Assembly: GCA_023957575.1 (NCBI GenBank)
Contig: JAMLGU010000002.1
Coordinates: 248,001-312,000, forward strand
Reading direction: 5' to 3'
Length of the DNA: 64,000 bases
Source of the DNA: Chitinophagaceae bacterium
GTDB lineage: Bacteria > Bacteroidota > Bacteroidia > Chitinophagales > Chitinophagaceae
Shown here: in pieces, positions 1-9,535 of the stretch
Layout of the letters: each line of letters starts with the position of its first letter
How positions within the stretch are numbered: the first letter of the stretch is position 1
Program-made: the position numbers and the translations under genes
The notes under the pieces: model-generated
What the model was told of the DNA's origin: nothing
Databases searched by the model: none
Seen by the model: only the letters and a program-made list of their open reading frames with translations

Positions 1-1797
1 ATAATTCACTTTCGTTTTGTCGTCTTTGGCAGTTAGTATATATTCTTTTTCACGGGTGATGCCTGTAACATTAAACCGTTTGGCATAAGCCTTACCGGTT
101 TTACCATCCGAATAGAGCATGTTATATGTTGTTCTATCGTCATTTTTCAGAAAAACAGCAGCATGTATAATATCCTTTCCGATGAAGGTTTTATCGGCTA
201 CTTTAATGACCTTCATAATACCCCGTTTGGTAAAAACAATAATATCATCCAGATCGGAGCACTCAAACAGAAATTCTTCTTTCTTTAAACCCGTGCCAAT
301 AAAACCTCCTGAAAGATCGGCATATACACGTGTGTTTGCTATACTCACATTTCTGGCTTCAATAACCTCAAATTGCTTAATTTCTGTTTTTCTTTCGCGG
401 CCTTTGCCATATTTTTTTAATAAGTTTTCAAAATAGGAAACAGCGAAATCAATCAGATGGTCCAGGTCATAATTAACCTGTTTGATATCATCTTCCAGAC
501 TCTTAATCTGTTCGTTCAACTCATCAATATCCAGTTTGTAAATACGACGCACCGGTTTCTCGGTTAGCTTCAGAATATCATCTCTGGTTACTTCACGCTT
601 CAACAAATTCTTAAACGGATCAAAAGCTTTATCAATAGCGGCAATCACTTTATCCCAGGTAGCATGCTTTTTTTCCAGCTCTTTATAAATCTTTTCTTCG
701 AAGAAAATTTTTTCTAATGAGGTATAGTGCCATTTTTCATTCAGTTCAGCTAATTTTATTTCAAGTTCCTTTTGCAATAAATCCTTTGTATTATCTGTTG
801 ATGTTTTAAGCAGTTCGTGCACTGACAAAAATTGTGGCCTTTGCTCAGATATTACACACGCATTGGGAGATATAGAGTTTTCGCAGTTAGTAAACTTGTA
901 TAAAGCATCTATAGTAATATCCGGCGATATACCGGCTGCCAGTTCCACTTGTATTTCTACTTCGGCAGCTGTATTGTCCGTTACTTTTTTGATCTTAATT
1001 TTTCCCTGATCATTAGCTTTTACTATAGATTCAATCATTTGCTCGGTGGTAACGCCATAAGGTACACTTTTTATAAGAAGTGTTTTTTTATCCGCCTCTT
1101 CAATATGTGCTCTAACTTTTATTTTCCCACCTCGTTTGCCTTCATTGTAGTCTGTAACATCAACCATCCCTCCTGTTTGAAAATCGGGATAAATTTCAAA
1201 TTTCTTTCCTCGCAGGTATTTGATTGATGCTTCTATCAGTTCTATAAAATTATGTGGCAAAATTTTGGTTGAAAGCCCAACTGCAATTCCATCAGCGCCT
1301 TGAGCCAGCACTAAAGGAAATTTCATGGGTAAAGTAATGGGCTCGTTTTTCCGACCATCGTAGCTCAATTGCCACTCGGTAGTTTTGGCATTAAAGGCCA
1401 CTTCTAATGCAAATTTGCTTAGACGAGCTTCTATATAACGAGGCGCTGCTGCCGATGCACCGGTTCGTACGTCTCCCCAGTTGCCTTGTGTTTCAATCAG
1501 CAAATCTTTCTGCCCCATATTTACCAAAGCATCTCCAATACTGGCATCACCGTGTGGATGGTACTGCATGCTTTGTCCAATAATGTTGGCAACTTTATTA
1601 AATCTGCCATCATCCATTTCTTTCATCGCATGTAGGATGCGTCTTTGAACCGGCTTCAAGCCATCTTCTATTGCGGGCACTGCACGCTCCAATATTACAT
1701 AAGAGGCATAATCCAAAAACCAGGTTTTGAATTGCCCCTGCAACCCCTTTGTATTACTGCCTTCAATATCCTTTCTAATATCGTCTTTAATCGTCAT
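1..1797 (-). CDS. parC: DNA topoisomerase IV subunit A (ParC), C-terminus outside the window
   Basis: This is the DNA-cutting and rejoining subunit of type IIA topoisomerase IV, which decatenates daughter chromosomes together with ParE. I translated the minus strand from the ATG at 1797; the frame stays open for 599 codons to the window edge, so the gene is partial. The breakage-reunion signature is clear: YHPHGD near residues 79-84, then QGNWGD, then AAAPRYIE with the catalytic tyrosine at about residue 121. The position matching E. coli GyrA Ser83 is Ala85, and Asp89 matches Asp87. The last residues seen (REKEYILT...) belong to the C-terminal part. ParC rather than GyrA is inferred from the sequence flavour and from parE lying upstream on the same strand. 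Confidence 0.93.
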   Translation of the reverse strand, partial: MTIKDDIRKDIEGSNTKGLQGQFKTWFLDYASYVILERAVPAIEDGLKPVQRRILHAMKEMDDGRFNKVANIIGQSMQYHPHGDASIGDALVNMGQKDLLIETQGNWGDVRTGASAAAPRYIEARLSKFALEVAFNAKTTEWQLSYDGRKNEPITLPMKFPLVLAQGADGIAVGLSTKILPHNFIELIEASIKYLRGKKFEIYPDFQTGGMVDVTDYNEGKRGGKIKVRAHIEEADKKTLLIKSVPYGVTTEQMIESIVKANDQGKIKIKKVTDNTAAEVEIQVELAAGISPDITIDALYKFTNCENSISPNACVISEQRPQFLSVHELLKTSTDNTKDLLQKELEIKLAELNEKWHYTSLEKIFFEEKIYKELEKKHATWDKVIAAIDKAFDPFKNLLKREVTRDDILKLTEKPVRRIYKLDIDELNEQIKSLEDDIKQVNYDLDHLIDFAVSYFENLLKKYGKGRERKTEIKQFEVIEARNVSIANTRVYADLSGGFIGTGLKKEEFLFECSDLDDIIVFTKRGIMKVIKVADKTFIGKDIIHAAVFLKNDDRTTYNMLYSDGKTGKAYAKRFNVTGITREKEYILTAKDDKTKVNY

Positions 1798-1875
1798 CTA
1801 TATTATTATGCTTTTTCGTATATGATTTCAGTTTATCGAAAAATGAATATCAGTTATTTTCGAAATTTATAACTT

Positions 1876-2676
1876 TCAACCCAATGCCACATCAAAAGTT
1901 TTCCAATTACTAATCTCTCCCTCAATTTTAATTCTTTCTTCATTTATCATCTCTTTCAGTCGCCACATCAAAAACACATCACCGGTTTTAACATTCATTC
2001 TGTTTAGGGTATTAGAAATAACACGTGTAGCCTTTTGCCATTCGGGAGTTATGTTTTTCAGGATTTCAGCATCATAATAATCAACATCTTTGCTCGCAAT
2101 TTTTTTTCCTCCTTCCAATAATCTGACCATGGAGTTCTCAAGCATCAGCTTATTCCATTCATCAGGATCCACTTCAAATTCGCTCAATGTTATTTCTCTT
2201 GCCAATTTTTTTGCCTTCAAAAATTCTTTTGGTTGAATTTCTGAAAGCCAAGAGGGATAAAAAATCTGTCCTTTTTCATTGATAAATGGAAGATTATTCA
2301 TGTATAATACCATCACTCTGCCCTGAAATGCCTTTAACTGTGGCATCAGCCAATAATAACCGCAAACATCATGTTGGTTTTGACCCATCCAAATCCATAG
2401 TATTTCCTCCTTATTTTCTTCCAGTTCCCTTTTCAGATTATGAACTGTCAATTTATCATCCACGATATTAAGTTGGTCTTTGTAAGGAGACCCTTCTAAC
2501 AAGGCCATCCACCAGTCTCTTCTTTTTTGATAACCTTCAGTCTCATATATGTTTTCAATAGGGCCTACTGCATAATCATCTCTTATTAATAAAATATCGC
2601 CTTCGAGAGTACTATCCAGTTCCTGCACTTTCTTCATCAGTTCTACTTCATCCTGATTAAATACTAAATGAATCAT
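1876..2676 (-). CDS. DUF1835/DUF3658-type protein between parE and parC
   Basis: This 266-residue soluble protein has no signal peptide or membrane segment. The N-terminus (MIHLVFNQDEVELM) and the stretch ILLIRDDYAVGPI, followed by ...RRDWWMALL, look like DUF1835, with a basic, charged C-terminal half resembling DUF3658. No biochemical function is established that I can name. It lies between the two topoisomerase IV genes on the same strand, about 70 bases after parE and 78 bases before parC, so co-transcription is likely. That linkage alone does not show a role in topoisomerase function. The family call is by recognition, without a profile search. Confidence 0.72.
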   Translation of the reverse strand: MIHLVFNQDEVELMKKVQELDSTLEGDILLIRDDYAVGPIENIYETEGYQKRRDWWMALLEGSPYKDQLNIVDDKLTVHNLKRELEENKEEILWIWMGQNQHDVCGYYWLMPQLKAFQGRVMVLYMNNLPFINEKGQIFYPSWLSEIQPKEFLKAKKLAREITLSEFEVDPDEWNKLMLENSMVRLLEGGKKIASKDVDYYDAEILKNITPEWQKATRVISNTLNRMNVKTGDVFLMWRLKEMINEERIKIEGEISNWKTFDVALG

Positions 2677-2747
2677 TTTTATTCTTTATACTTTTTAAGT
2701 GTTTTTTAAGTAACAGATTGCCAAATTCTTGAAAATAGGTTATTTTG

Positions 2748-4649
2748 CTAACCTGCTTCCTCTTCAACCAGATCAACTTCCACAACCAGATTATCAATAA
2801 TAAACTCCTGCCTTTCCTGCGTATTTTTCCCCATATAATACTCAAGAAGCTGGTGAATATGATCGCCCTGCTCCAGCAGCATTAACTGTTTGCGCATATC
2901 GGCACCAATAAATTGCGCGAATTCATCTGGGCTGATTTCCCCAAGACCTTTAAATCGGGTAACTTCCGGTTTGCCATTTAATTTTTTGATAGCTGCTTTT
3001 TTTTCAGTTTCGCTGTAACAATAAATTGTTTCTTTTTTATCGCGCACTCTGAACAAAGGCGTTTCCAATACATACACTTTTTCCTGCTTTACCAGATCCG
3101 GAAAAAATTGCAAAAAGAAAGTCATAATCAATAAGCGAATGTGCATGCCATCCACATCGGCATCGGTTGCAATTACCACATTATTATATCGGAGCCCGTC
3201 TAATCCATCTTCAATATTAAGCGCATGTTGCAACAAATTAAATTCTTCATTTTCATAGACAATCTTTTTTGTCAGTCCAAAACAGTTCAATGGTTTACCC
3301 CGTAAACTAAATACTGCCTGTGTTTCCACATTTCTTGCTTTGGTAATAGACCCACTGGCACTGTCGCCTTCGGTAATAAAAATAGTGGTTTCATTTTGTT
3401 TAGCCACAAATTCATCTCTGCCTTTGGCAGGAGGATCATCATTCAAATGGTAACGGCAGTCGCGAAGTTTTTTATTATGAAGATTAGCCTTTTTAGCCCT
3501 TTCATTAGCCAGTTTTTTTATTCCTGCCAGGTCCTTTCTTTCCCGTTCGCTTTGTTCTATTCTTTTCTTTAAAGCATCAGCAACCGAAGGATTTTTATGG
3601 AGATAATTATCTAACTCTCTGGCCAGAAAATCTCCTACAAATTGCCTCATGCTAGGCCCATCAACATCCACATTTTGCGAGCCTAACTTTGTTTTTGTCT
3701 GGCTTTCGAATACCGGTTCTACCACCCTTACGGCTATTGCAGCAACAATGGCAGTACGAATGTCCGACACCTCGTAGTCTTTTTTGTAAAAATCGCGAAT
3801 GGTTTTTACAAACGCTTCACGAAAAGCCTGCTGGTGGGTACCTCCCTGGGTAGTGTGCTGCCCGTTTACAAAACTATATATTTCTTCACCATAGCCATTG
3901 CTATGGGTGATGGTTACTTCAATATCATCTCCTTTCAAATGTATGATTGGGTAACGAATTTCATCCTCATTGGTTTTGCGCTGGAGTAAATCAAGCAGAC
4001 CATTCCGGCTCAAATAAGTTTTCCCGTTGAAAATGATACGCAAACCTGCATTTAAAAAGCAGTAATTCCAAAGCAGGTTTTCAAGAAACTCATATTGATA
4101 TTTGAAATTTTTAAAGATGGTATCATCTGGAATAAAAGTAACCATTGTACCATTTGCATCTGTTGTCTTTGCTTCTTTATGATTAGTTTTAAGAATTCCT
4201 TTTTCAAATTCAGCAGTTTTTTCTTTGCCCTCACGCACCGAAACGACTTTGAAATAATAGCTTAATGCATTTACCGCCTTAGTACCCACACCATTTAAGC
4301 CCACAGACTTTTGAAATACTTTACTGTCGTATTTTGCTCCGGTATTCATTTTGCTCACGGCATCTACCACCTTTCCCAGAGGAATTCCTCTACCATAGTC
4401 TCTTACTACTACTGTTCGGTCTTTTATGGTCAGTTCGATAGTTTTACCATAACCCATCATGTACTCATCAATGCAATTATCAAGAACTTCTTTCACTAAT
4501 ACATAAATACCATCATCTGGAGCGCTGCCATCTCCCAGCTTACCTATATACATGCCCGGACGAAGCCGTATATGCTCTCTCCAATCCAGGCTCTTGATGC
4601 TGTCTTCATCATAATTGAAAACTTCCAAATCCGTTTTTACTTTAGCCAT
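2748..4649 (-). CDS. parE: DNA topoisomerase IV subunit B (ParE)
   Basis: This is the ATPase subunit of topoisomerase IV, 633 residues, a usual length for the family. The GHKL ATPase domain shows the magnesium-binding Glu/Asn helix ([11 protein letters not shown]54 and N58), the DYGRGIP motif near residues 84-90 and the glycine loop GLNGVGTKA near 117-125. The TOPRIM domain has EGDSASGS and [10 protein letters not shown], and the C-terminal RFKGLGE motif is present. It is the first gene of an apparent parE-DUF1835-parC operon. A TATATTTG -7 element lies at 4681-4688 on the minus strand. Domain order matches the family and nothing is missing. Confidence 0.95.
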   Translation of the reverse strand: MAKVKTDLEVFNYDEDSIKSLDWREHIRLRPGMYIGKLGDGSAPDDGIYVLVKEVLDNCIDEYMMGYGKTIELTIKDRTVVVRDYGRGIPLGKVVDAVSKMNTGAKYDSKVFQKSVGLNGVGTKAVNALSYYFKVVSVREGKEKTAEFEKGILKTNHKEAKTTDANGTMVTFIPDDTIFKNFKYQYEFLENLLWNYCFLNAGLRIIFNGKTYLSRNGLLDLLQRKTNEDEIRYPIIHLKGDDIEVTITHSNGYGEEIYSFVNGQHTTQGGTHQQAFREAFVKTIRDFYKKDYEVSDIRTAIVAAIAVRVVEPVFESQTKTKLGSQNVDVDGPSMRQFVGDFLARELDNYLHKNPSVADALKKRIEQSERERKDLAGIKKLANERAKKANLHNKKLRDCRYHLNDDPPAKGRDEFVAKQNETTIFITEGDSASGSITKARNVETQAVFSLRGKPLNCFGLTKKIVYENEEFNLLQHALNIEDGLDGLRYNNVVIATDADVDGMHIRLLIMTFFLQFFPDLVKQEKVYVLETPLFRVRDKKETIYCYSETEKKAAIKKLNGKPEVTRFKGLGEISPDEFAQFIGADMRKQLMLLEQGDHIHQLLEYYMGKNTQERQEFIIDNLVVEVDLVEEEAG

Positions 4650-4680
4650 TTAAAATTTAAAAAATATTTAATGTTTTTCG

Positions 4681-4688
4681 CAAATATA
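4681..4688 (-). promoter_or_regulatory. Bacteroidota -7 box upstream of parE
   Basis: On the minus strand this reads TATATTTG, matching the Bacteroidota -7 consensus TAnnTTTG, 31 bases before the parE start. I see no clear TTTG 20 bases further upstream, so the call rests on the -7 element only. Confidence 0.5.
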
Positions 4689-4897
4689 CTAAAAGTCAAT
4701 TCCTATAAGCATTTGAGAGTTATTAACAGTTGTGAAAAAGATATATTAAGGCAGAACTAGCCCAGAATCTACCACATTTAGCACTTTTTATTCTGATAAA
4801 AATCATATTTAGTTATCACGTAAGTCATTGTGTATTGTTGTTACAACATTGAATTTTGTGTTTGTAAAATTATTACTAAAACAAAAGTTATATCAAC

Positions 4898-5479
4898 ATG
4901 AAAAAATTACTTTTATTTTCACTGGCAGTTATACTTGGGTTTATCGCAGTGAAAGCCCAAACCACATACAAATTAACCTCAGCCCAAAACATGGTAAAAG
5001 GGACATCTTCACTTCATGACTGGAGATGTGTAGTAGAAAAACAAAGTGGAAGTGCCGTAATAAATACGGAAGGCGCTTTAGAAATTAAATCTTTGTTTGT
5101 ACGTATGGTTGCAAAATCGCTGAGGAGCGTAAAAGAAAACGGAAGTTACTATGATGCAAGTATGGACAAAAACACTTACAAAGCATTAAATGCCGATGCT
5201 TTTCCTGAAATCGTCTATACGCTTAACAGCATCTCTAATGTAAAAACTACCGGGAATACCAGTACGCTAACGGCCACAGGGAATCTTACGATTGCAGGTC
5301 AAACCAGGGCAATTACTTTTCCGATAAAAGCTACAGTAAATGGTAACACCATCAACTTTACCGGTTCTGTAAAATTCAAAATGACCACATTCGGTATTAA
5401 ACCTCCGACAGCTCTGTTAGGAACCATAAAGACCGGCGATGAGGTAACCATTGTCATTAATACTACTTACTCAAAATAA
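4898..5479 (+). CDS. YceI-family periplasmic protein
   Basis: A 193-residue secreted protein with a signal peptide (MKKLLLFSLAVILGFIAVKA, cleavage before Q). The mature part reads as a YceI-type lipocalin-like barrel: YKLTSAQNMVKGTSSLHDW, then the typical ...MDKNTYKALNADAFPEIVY, then a TATGNLTIAGQTRAITFP strand pair. YceI proteins bind isoprenoid-like lipids in the periplasm; the ligand here is unknown. The next gene, 35 bases downstream on the same strand, encodes an outer-membrane barrel, and a second YceI-like gene follows it. Confidence 0.88.
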   Translation: MKKLLLFSLAVILGFIAVKAQTTYKLTSAQNMVKGTSSLHDWRCVVEKQSGSAVINTEGALEIKSLFVRMVAKSLRSVKENGSYYDASMDKNTYKALNADAFPEIVYTLNSISNVKTTGNTSTLTATGNLTIAGQTRAITFPIKATVNGNTINFTGSVKFKMTTFGIKPPTALLGTIKTGDEVTIVINTTYSK

Positions 5480-5514
5480 CAAGAAAAAATAACATCAATT
5501 AAAAAAAACATTTT

Positions 5515-6840
5515 ATGAAAAAAATTGCCTTATTATTCGTATTTGGAAGTTTAGCTTTCGTTGCCAATGCACAGGAAAAAGAAAACTTTATTTCTAAACT
5601 TCAACCTGAAATTCAATACACAAGACCTGGCGACAAAACAGGCATGAATGTATTTGAAACCTCAAAAGATGAAACAGTTCCTTATGAAGGCCTGAAAGTA
5701 AAATTCGGAGCAGGATTCACCCAACAATTTCAAACGCTTACTCATACCAATTCCGGAGCAGTGCCTCTTTATCCAAGGCTGGCTCCTGGTTTTGGTGTAG
5801 CCATGGCCAATCTGATGATGGATGTGCAGCTTGCAGATGGTATCAAATTAAACCTTGAAACTTATCTTTCTTCCAGACACCATAATGAATCTTGGGTAAA
5901 GGGTGGTTATCTCCAATTGGATAAACTCCCCTTCAAAGGAGAATTCTGGGATAATTTGATGAAGAATGCCACCATTAAATTAGGACACATGGGAATTAAC
6001 TATGGCGACCAACACTTCCGCCGTTCTGATGGTGGTAACACTATCTTCAACCCATTTGCCGAAAACTATATTATGGATGCTTTTGCTACCGAAGTGGCAG
6101 GTGAATTCTATTTGAAAAATAACGGCTTGTTGGGTATGGTAGGTATTTCAAATGGTCTTATAAACGGTGGATACCAGCATCCTCAGGTTGTTATTAGTGG
6201 GCAAACTCATAAATACCATAGAAATCCTTCGATTTATGCAAAAGGTGCCATTGACAAAAATATTGGAGACCTGAGAGTAAGAGGCGCTGCATCCATTTAT
6301 TACAATGCGAGTGATGGCCGTAGCACATTGTATGGCGGAGACCGTACCGGTAGTAACTATTTCTTTGTAATGGAAGGTGCAACTGCCAATGCAAAGGATA
6401 ATGCTTTCTCAGGCCGTGTTGATCCGGGTTTGACTAACCAAATCAGAGCTATCCAATTGAATGGTTTTATGAAATTTCATGGTTTGGAACTTTTTGGCAC
6501 CTACGAAAATGCGAAGGGAAGAAACGTAAGCGAAAGATTTACCAATTCTCCAAAAAGAAATGTAAATCAGATAGCCCTTGATGCTATTTACAGATTAGGC
6601 GCTAAAGAAAATGTATATATTGGCGGTCGTTATAATACCGTTAACGGGCAGTTACTGGCATCCAGCGCTGACAAACAAAGTGTAAACCGCATTGCAATTG
6701 GAGGCGGATGGTTCCTAACAAAAAATATCTTATTGAAAGCAGAATATGTAGATCAGAAATATAATGACTATCCCTCAACATCCATCTTTAATAAAGGCGG
6801 ATTCAAAGGCGGTGTAGTTGAAGCTGTTATTGGATTTTAA
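5515..6840 (+). CDS. outer-membrane beta-barrel (porin-like) protein
   Basis: 441 residues with a signal peptide (MKKIALLFVFGSLAFVANA, then QEKEN). The rest is an alternation of amphipathic beta strands and ends GGVVEAVIGF, with the terminal Phe typical of proteins assembled by the BAM complex. Residues around 125-155 (KLGHMGINYGDQHFRRSDGG) look like a porin-type loop. No specific substrate can be read from the sequence. It lies between two YceI-like genes on the same strand, so a shared envelope role is inferred. A terminator follows at about 6867. Confidence 0.7.
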   Translation: MKKIALLFVFGSLAFVANAQEKENFISKLQPEIQYTRPGDKTGMNVFETSKDETVPYEGLKVKFGAGFTQQFQTLTHTNSGAVPLYPRLAPGFGVAMANLMMDVQLADGIKLNLETYLSSRHHNESWVKGGYLQLDKLPFKGEFWDNLMKNATIKLGHMGINYGDQHFRRSDGGNTIFNPFAENYIMDAFATEVAGEFYLKNNGLLGMVGISNGLINGGYQHPQVVISGQTHKYHRNPSIYAKGAIDKNIGDLRVRGAASIYYNASDGRSTLYGGDRTGSNYFFVMEGATANAKDNAFSGRVDPGLTNQIRAIQLNGFMKFHGLELFGTYENAKGRNVSERFTNSPKRNVNQIALDAIYRLGAKENVYIGGRYNTVNGQLLASSADKQSVNRIAIGGGWFLTKNILLKAEYVDQKYNDYPSTSIFNKGGFKGGVVEAVIGF

Positions 6841-6866
6841 TTAAATAATATATAAAAGTAATAAAA

Positions 6867-6890
6867 AGTCGGCAGAATTTCCGGCTTTTT
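6867..6890 (+). terminator. intrinsic terminator after the porin-like gene
   Basis: AGTCGG (6867-6872) pairs with CCGGCT (6881-6886) with one G-T pair and an 8-base loop, followed directly by a T tract. It separates the porin gene from the second YceI-like gene. Confidence 0.65.
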
Positions 6891-6917
6891 ATTATTTTTA
6901 ATTAATGATTGCATAAA

Positions 6918-7514
6918 ATGATTAGACAATTATTACTATATACGTTTATAATTATTTTTGCCACTTCTTCTAAAATGACTACAGAAAGTAGTTATGAAGT
7001 ATCTATTGTGCAACCCGGTACTTTTAAAATTAAAGGCTCATCAAATGTTAATAATTTTAGTCTTGAATATAAAAAGCCGGTTATCGGTAAAAAATTAGTA
7101 AGCTTTGGTGATGATATTAATAACAGAATCAGTCTTAAAGGCGACACACAAATTTCTTTGGACATAAACGGATTTTCATCATCGCAGAGTTTTATTCTTC
7201 GCGATTTTAAGAAAATGATTAAGAGTGATAATTACCCCACTATTGATATTAATCTGGCACGATTTATTAAAAGTGATAATCCAAATAAAATTTATGCAAT
7301 GGCAATTATCTCAATTGCAAATACAAAACGATTAGAAATAATGCCTGTGGTCATTAATAAGACAAATGAAGATACATATAATTTCAAAAGTTCATATAAA
7401 ATTTCATTGAAGAACTACAATCTTGATCCTCCTCAAAAAATGATGGGTATGATTGCAGTAAATGATGATGTATCTATTGATCTGACTTTAACAGTACGTT
7501 TTAAAAAAATATAA
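6918..7514 (+). CDS. second, divergent YceI-like protein
   Basis: A 198-residue protein with an N-terminal hydrophobic export signal (MIRQLLLYTFIIIFATSS). The body follows the YceI pattern: a strand giving FKIKGSSNVNNFSLEYK, a central ...FKKMIKSDNYPTIDINL matching the 'L.ad.fP.I.f' block of the family, and a final strand with GMIAVNDDVSIDLTLTVRF. It is clearly more divergent than the gene at 4898. I chose the ATG at 6918; a TTG three codons upstream also lies in frame. It may bind lipid like YceI, but this is inferred from fold only. Confidence 0.68.
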   Translation: MIRQLLLYTFIIIFATSSKMTTESSYEVSIVQPGTFKIKGSSNVNNFSLEYKKPVIGKKLVSFGDDINNRISLKGDTQISLDINGFSSSQSFILRDFKKMIKSDNYPTIDINLARFIKSDNPNKIYAMAIISIANTKRLEIMPVVINKTNEDTYNFKSSYKISLKNYNLDPPQKMMGMIAVNDDVSIDLTLTVRFKKI

Positions 7515-7547
7515 GCACACCTTCGGCTTAACAAATTATATATTATT

Positions 7548-8285
7548 TTAAAACCTTATCCCAATTGAAAAAGCGCTTCTCAATCCTGCCCAAGGGCCAT
7601 CCACCTTCACATCTACCCCATTTGCAGTTACTGTAGCCGTTTTTCTTATAAATGGAATATCCTCCTCTTCAATTTTCTTTTTAAGGTCTTGTTGCTCTTC
7701 GGGAGTCATTATGCCATTATAAACTCCTCCGCCACTACCCTTTGCAACCCCGTAATGAGCGCCTAATATCGTCCAGTCTATTACAAATTTTTTCTTTTTA
7801 CCCAAAAACCATTGAGCGCCCAATAATATACCACCGCTGTGTGAAGAAACTGAAGCATATCCATGAGCTGTTTTAATAGAACCCTCACTTTCAAAATCGT
7901 ATGTTACATCCTTAACCTCAAAAGAAGCATATCTGTAGTACGGACCAATGTAAAATCCCTGGCCATATCCCTTCTTCCCTACATAAAATCTTATTTCAGG
8001 TGTTACACTATAATTCGATAATTTGGCATCATTAACGATCACTTCCTCTAAAGCATTTTTAATATAGGGCACTTTTGAGGTAGGCATATACCTTCCGCCT
8101 AAAGAAAGACTTGTCCTTTTGGAGATAATTCGCTCATATTGCAAGCTACCGCTTTTTAAAGCCAAAGAAAACAGGTTCAACTTAAGCACATTTTTATTCT
8201 TAAAAGAAACATCTTCCTGTTGCTGCGAAAAAACCTTGCCTGAAATAATAAGCAGGCAGGTAATTAATAAATACTTTTTCATCAT
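7548..8285 (-). CDS. outer-membrane barrel protein, DUF3575-like
   Basis: 245 residues with a signal peptide (MMKKYLLITCLLIISGKVFS, then QQQE). The remaining sequence is beta-strand rich: VLKLNLFSLALKSGSLQYER, TPEIRFYVG, GFYIGPYYRYASFE and a C-terminal SAFSIGIRF ending in Phe. The 'N.l.l...s..yE...' start and Phe end resemble DUF3575-type outer-membrane proteins. Residues 194-214 form a charged helical insert (PEEQQDLKKKIEEED). It is convergent with the YceI-like gene 33 bases away. Function unknown. Confidence 0.6.
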   Translation of the reverse strand: MMKKYLLITCLLIISGKVFSQQQEDVSFKNKNVLKLNLFSLALKSGSLQYERIISKRTSLSLGGRYMPTSKVPYIKNALEEVIVNDAKLSNYSVTPEIRFYVGKKGYGQGFYIGPYYRYASFEVKDVTYDFESEGSIKTAHGYASVSSHSGGILLGAQWFLGKKKKFVIDWTILGAHYGVAKGSGGGVYNGIMTPEEQQDLKKKIEEEDIPFIRKTATVTANGVDVKVDGPWAGLRSAFSIGIRF

Positions 8286-8385
8286 TTAATAAAATAAAGA
8301 TGTAATATAATAAGAATTAATATAATCAAAGCATTTCATTGATAAATAATGTTTAACAATCCTGCCAAAAAAATAATTCGGGGAA

Positions 8386-8892
8386 TTACTGTGTCTCAAT
8401 TTCAGTTACATGTGCGTCGTCATTTGCAATAAGCGCTCTATCCTGTGTGCTAAGATTCAGTTCATCGGCTACCTTTTCTCTTGTCGGATTAATAAATAGA
8501 ATAAGAAGGACAGCAATCATTGCCAGCCCCAGAAATAAATTATTTCCGGTAAGCATGTAAGAAATAATGGCAAACAATGCAGGGCCTTCCAAAAGTGCAA
8601 TCTTCAGAATCATCACCGCTCGATACCCTGAAAGCTTTTCATTCAAATCTTTATCCACTAAAGTTAATAAACGGTTTTTTGCAATAAAATAACTGCCAAT
8701 AATGCCTGCTACCAATAATCCGGGTACCAATATTGTTATAATATCGTTGAGTTCGGAATTTTTACCCATACTTCCTGTGAAAACAAGAAAAAACGAAATA
8801 GCTGAAAGAAGAATTAAACCTGCCAAAAAAGCCAGCTGTAAAATTCTTAACCCTGAGAAATATTGCTTTGATGTTTGTTTAATTAAAGCCAT
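8386..8892 (-). CDS. small integral membrane protein, unknown
   Basis: 168 residues with four predicted membrane helices (about 17-38, 50-69, 91-112 and 118-133) and a polar C-terminal tail. I recognise no family with confidence; small four-helix proteins of this type recur in Bacteroidota next to core genes. It starts 18 bases after the pyrR stop on the same strand and is probably co-transcribed with pyrR. Confidence 0.6.
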   Translation of the reverse strand: MALIKQTSKQYFSGLRILQLAFLAGLILLSAISFFLVFTGSMGKNSELNDIITILVPGLLVAGIIGSYFIAKNRLLTLVDKDLNEKLSGYRAVMILKIALLEGPALFAIISYMLTGNNLFLGLAMIAVLLILFINPTREKVADELNLSTQDRALIANDDAHVTEIETQ

Positions 8893-8910
8893 AATTTATA
8901 AAAAGCGATT

Positions 8911-9435
8911 TTAATTCACGATTGTAACTTCATCCTTTTCGCTGTTCTCCTTCCACCTCACTAAAACCTTCTGGTTCTCAAAAGAATCGATAGACTTACC
9001 AGTGTAATCGGCATGGATAGGTAATTCTCTGCTGTAACGCCTGTCTATCAACACACAAAGTTCTACTTTTGCCGGACGACCAAAATCAAGCAAGGCATCC
9101 AATGCTGCACGCGTGGTACGTCCGGTGTAAAGTACGTCATCTACCAAAACCACATCAGCATTTTCTATTGAAAACGGAATTTCGGTTGCATTGGCTTTGT
9201 GCAACTCATTTCGCACATCATCCCGGTAAAAAGTGATATCAAGTTTTCCATAATTCACCTTTTTATCACCTGCCAGCCGCTTTACCTCCTCATATAACCT
9301 GTCGCTCAGAAAAATTCCTCGTGGCTGAAGCCCAATAATGGCTACATTGGACAAATCCGTGCGATTTTCCATTATCTGATGTGCCAACCGTTTGATGGTA
9401 ATAGCTATTTGTTTTTCGTTTAAAATTGATTTCAA
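8911..9435 (-). CDS. pyrR: PyrR-type uracil phosphoribosyltransferase / pyrimidine regulator
   Basis: 174 residues, close to the usual PyrR length. The PRPP-binding signature VVLVDDVLYTGRT lies at about 95-107, and the substrate-binding LQPRG motif is near residues 37-41. PyrR converts uracil and PRPP to UMP and in Firmicutes also binds pyr mRNA attenuators. No pyrimidine biosynthesis gene is adjacent, so any regulatory role here is unproven. A strong hairpin lies just upstream (9451-9490); I read it as the terminator of pruA. Confidence 0.9.
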   Translation of the reverse strand: MKSILNEKQIAITIKRLAHQIMENRTDLSNVAIIGLQPRGIFLSDRLYEEVKRLAGDKKVNYGKLDITFYRDDVRNELHKANATEIPFSIENADVVLVDDVLYTGRTTRAALDALLDFGRPAKVELCVLIDRRYSRELPIHADYTGKSIDSFENQKVLVRWKENSEKDEVTIVN

Positions 9436-9440
9436 TTTTC

Positions 9441-9490
9441 AAAAAATTTTTTCGGGCGTTTGAATAAACAAAGTTAAACAAACGCCCGAA
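9441..9490 (-). terminator. strong hairpin between pruA and pyrR
   Basis: A perfect 12-base inverted repeat (TTCGGGCGTTTG at 9451-9462, CAAACGCCCGAA at 9479-9490) with a 16-base AT-rich loop. On the minus strand it is followed by AAAATTTTTT. It lies 46 bases after the pruA stop and 16 bases before the pyrR start. The loop also carries TAACTTTG, a possible -7 box for pyrR. Confidence 0.65.
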
Positions 9491-9535
9491 AGATAATTTA
9501 TAATTTTGAGTATCTGTAAATTACAGTATTATTTT

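Noticed and set aside
9441..9490. PyrR-binding attenuator upstream of pyrR
   Set aside because: The hairpin has no sign of the known PyrR loop sequence and sits where the pruA terminator is expected.
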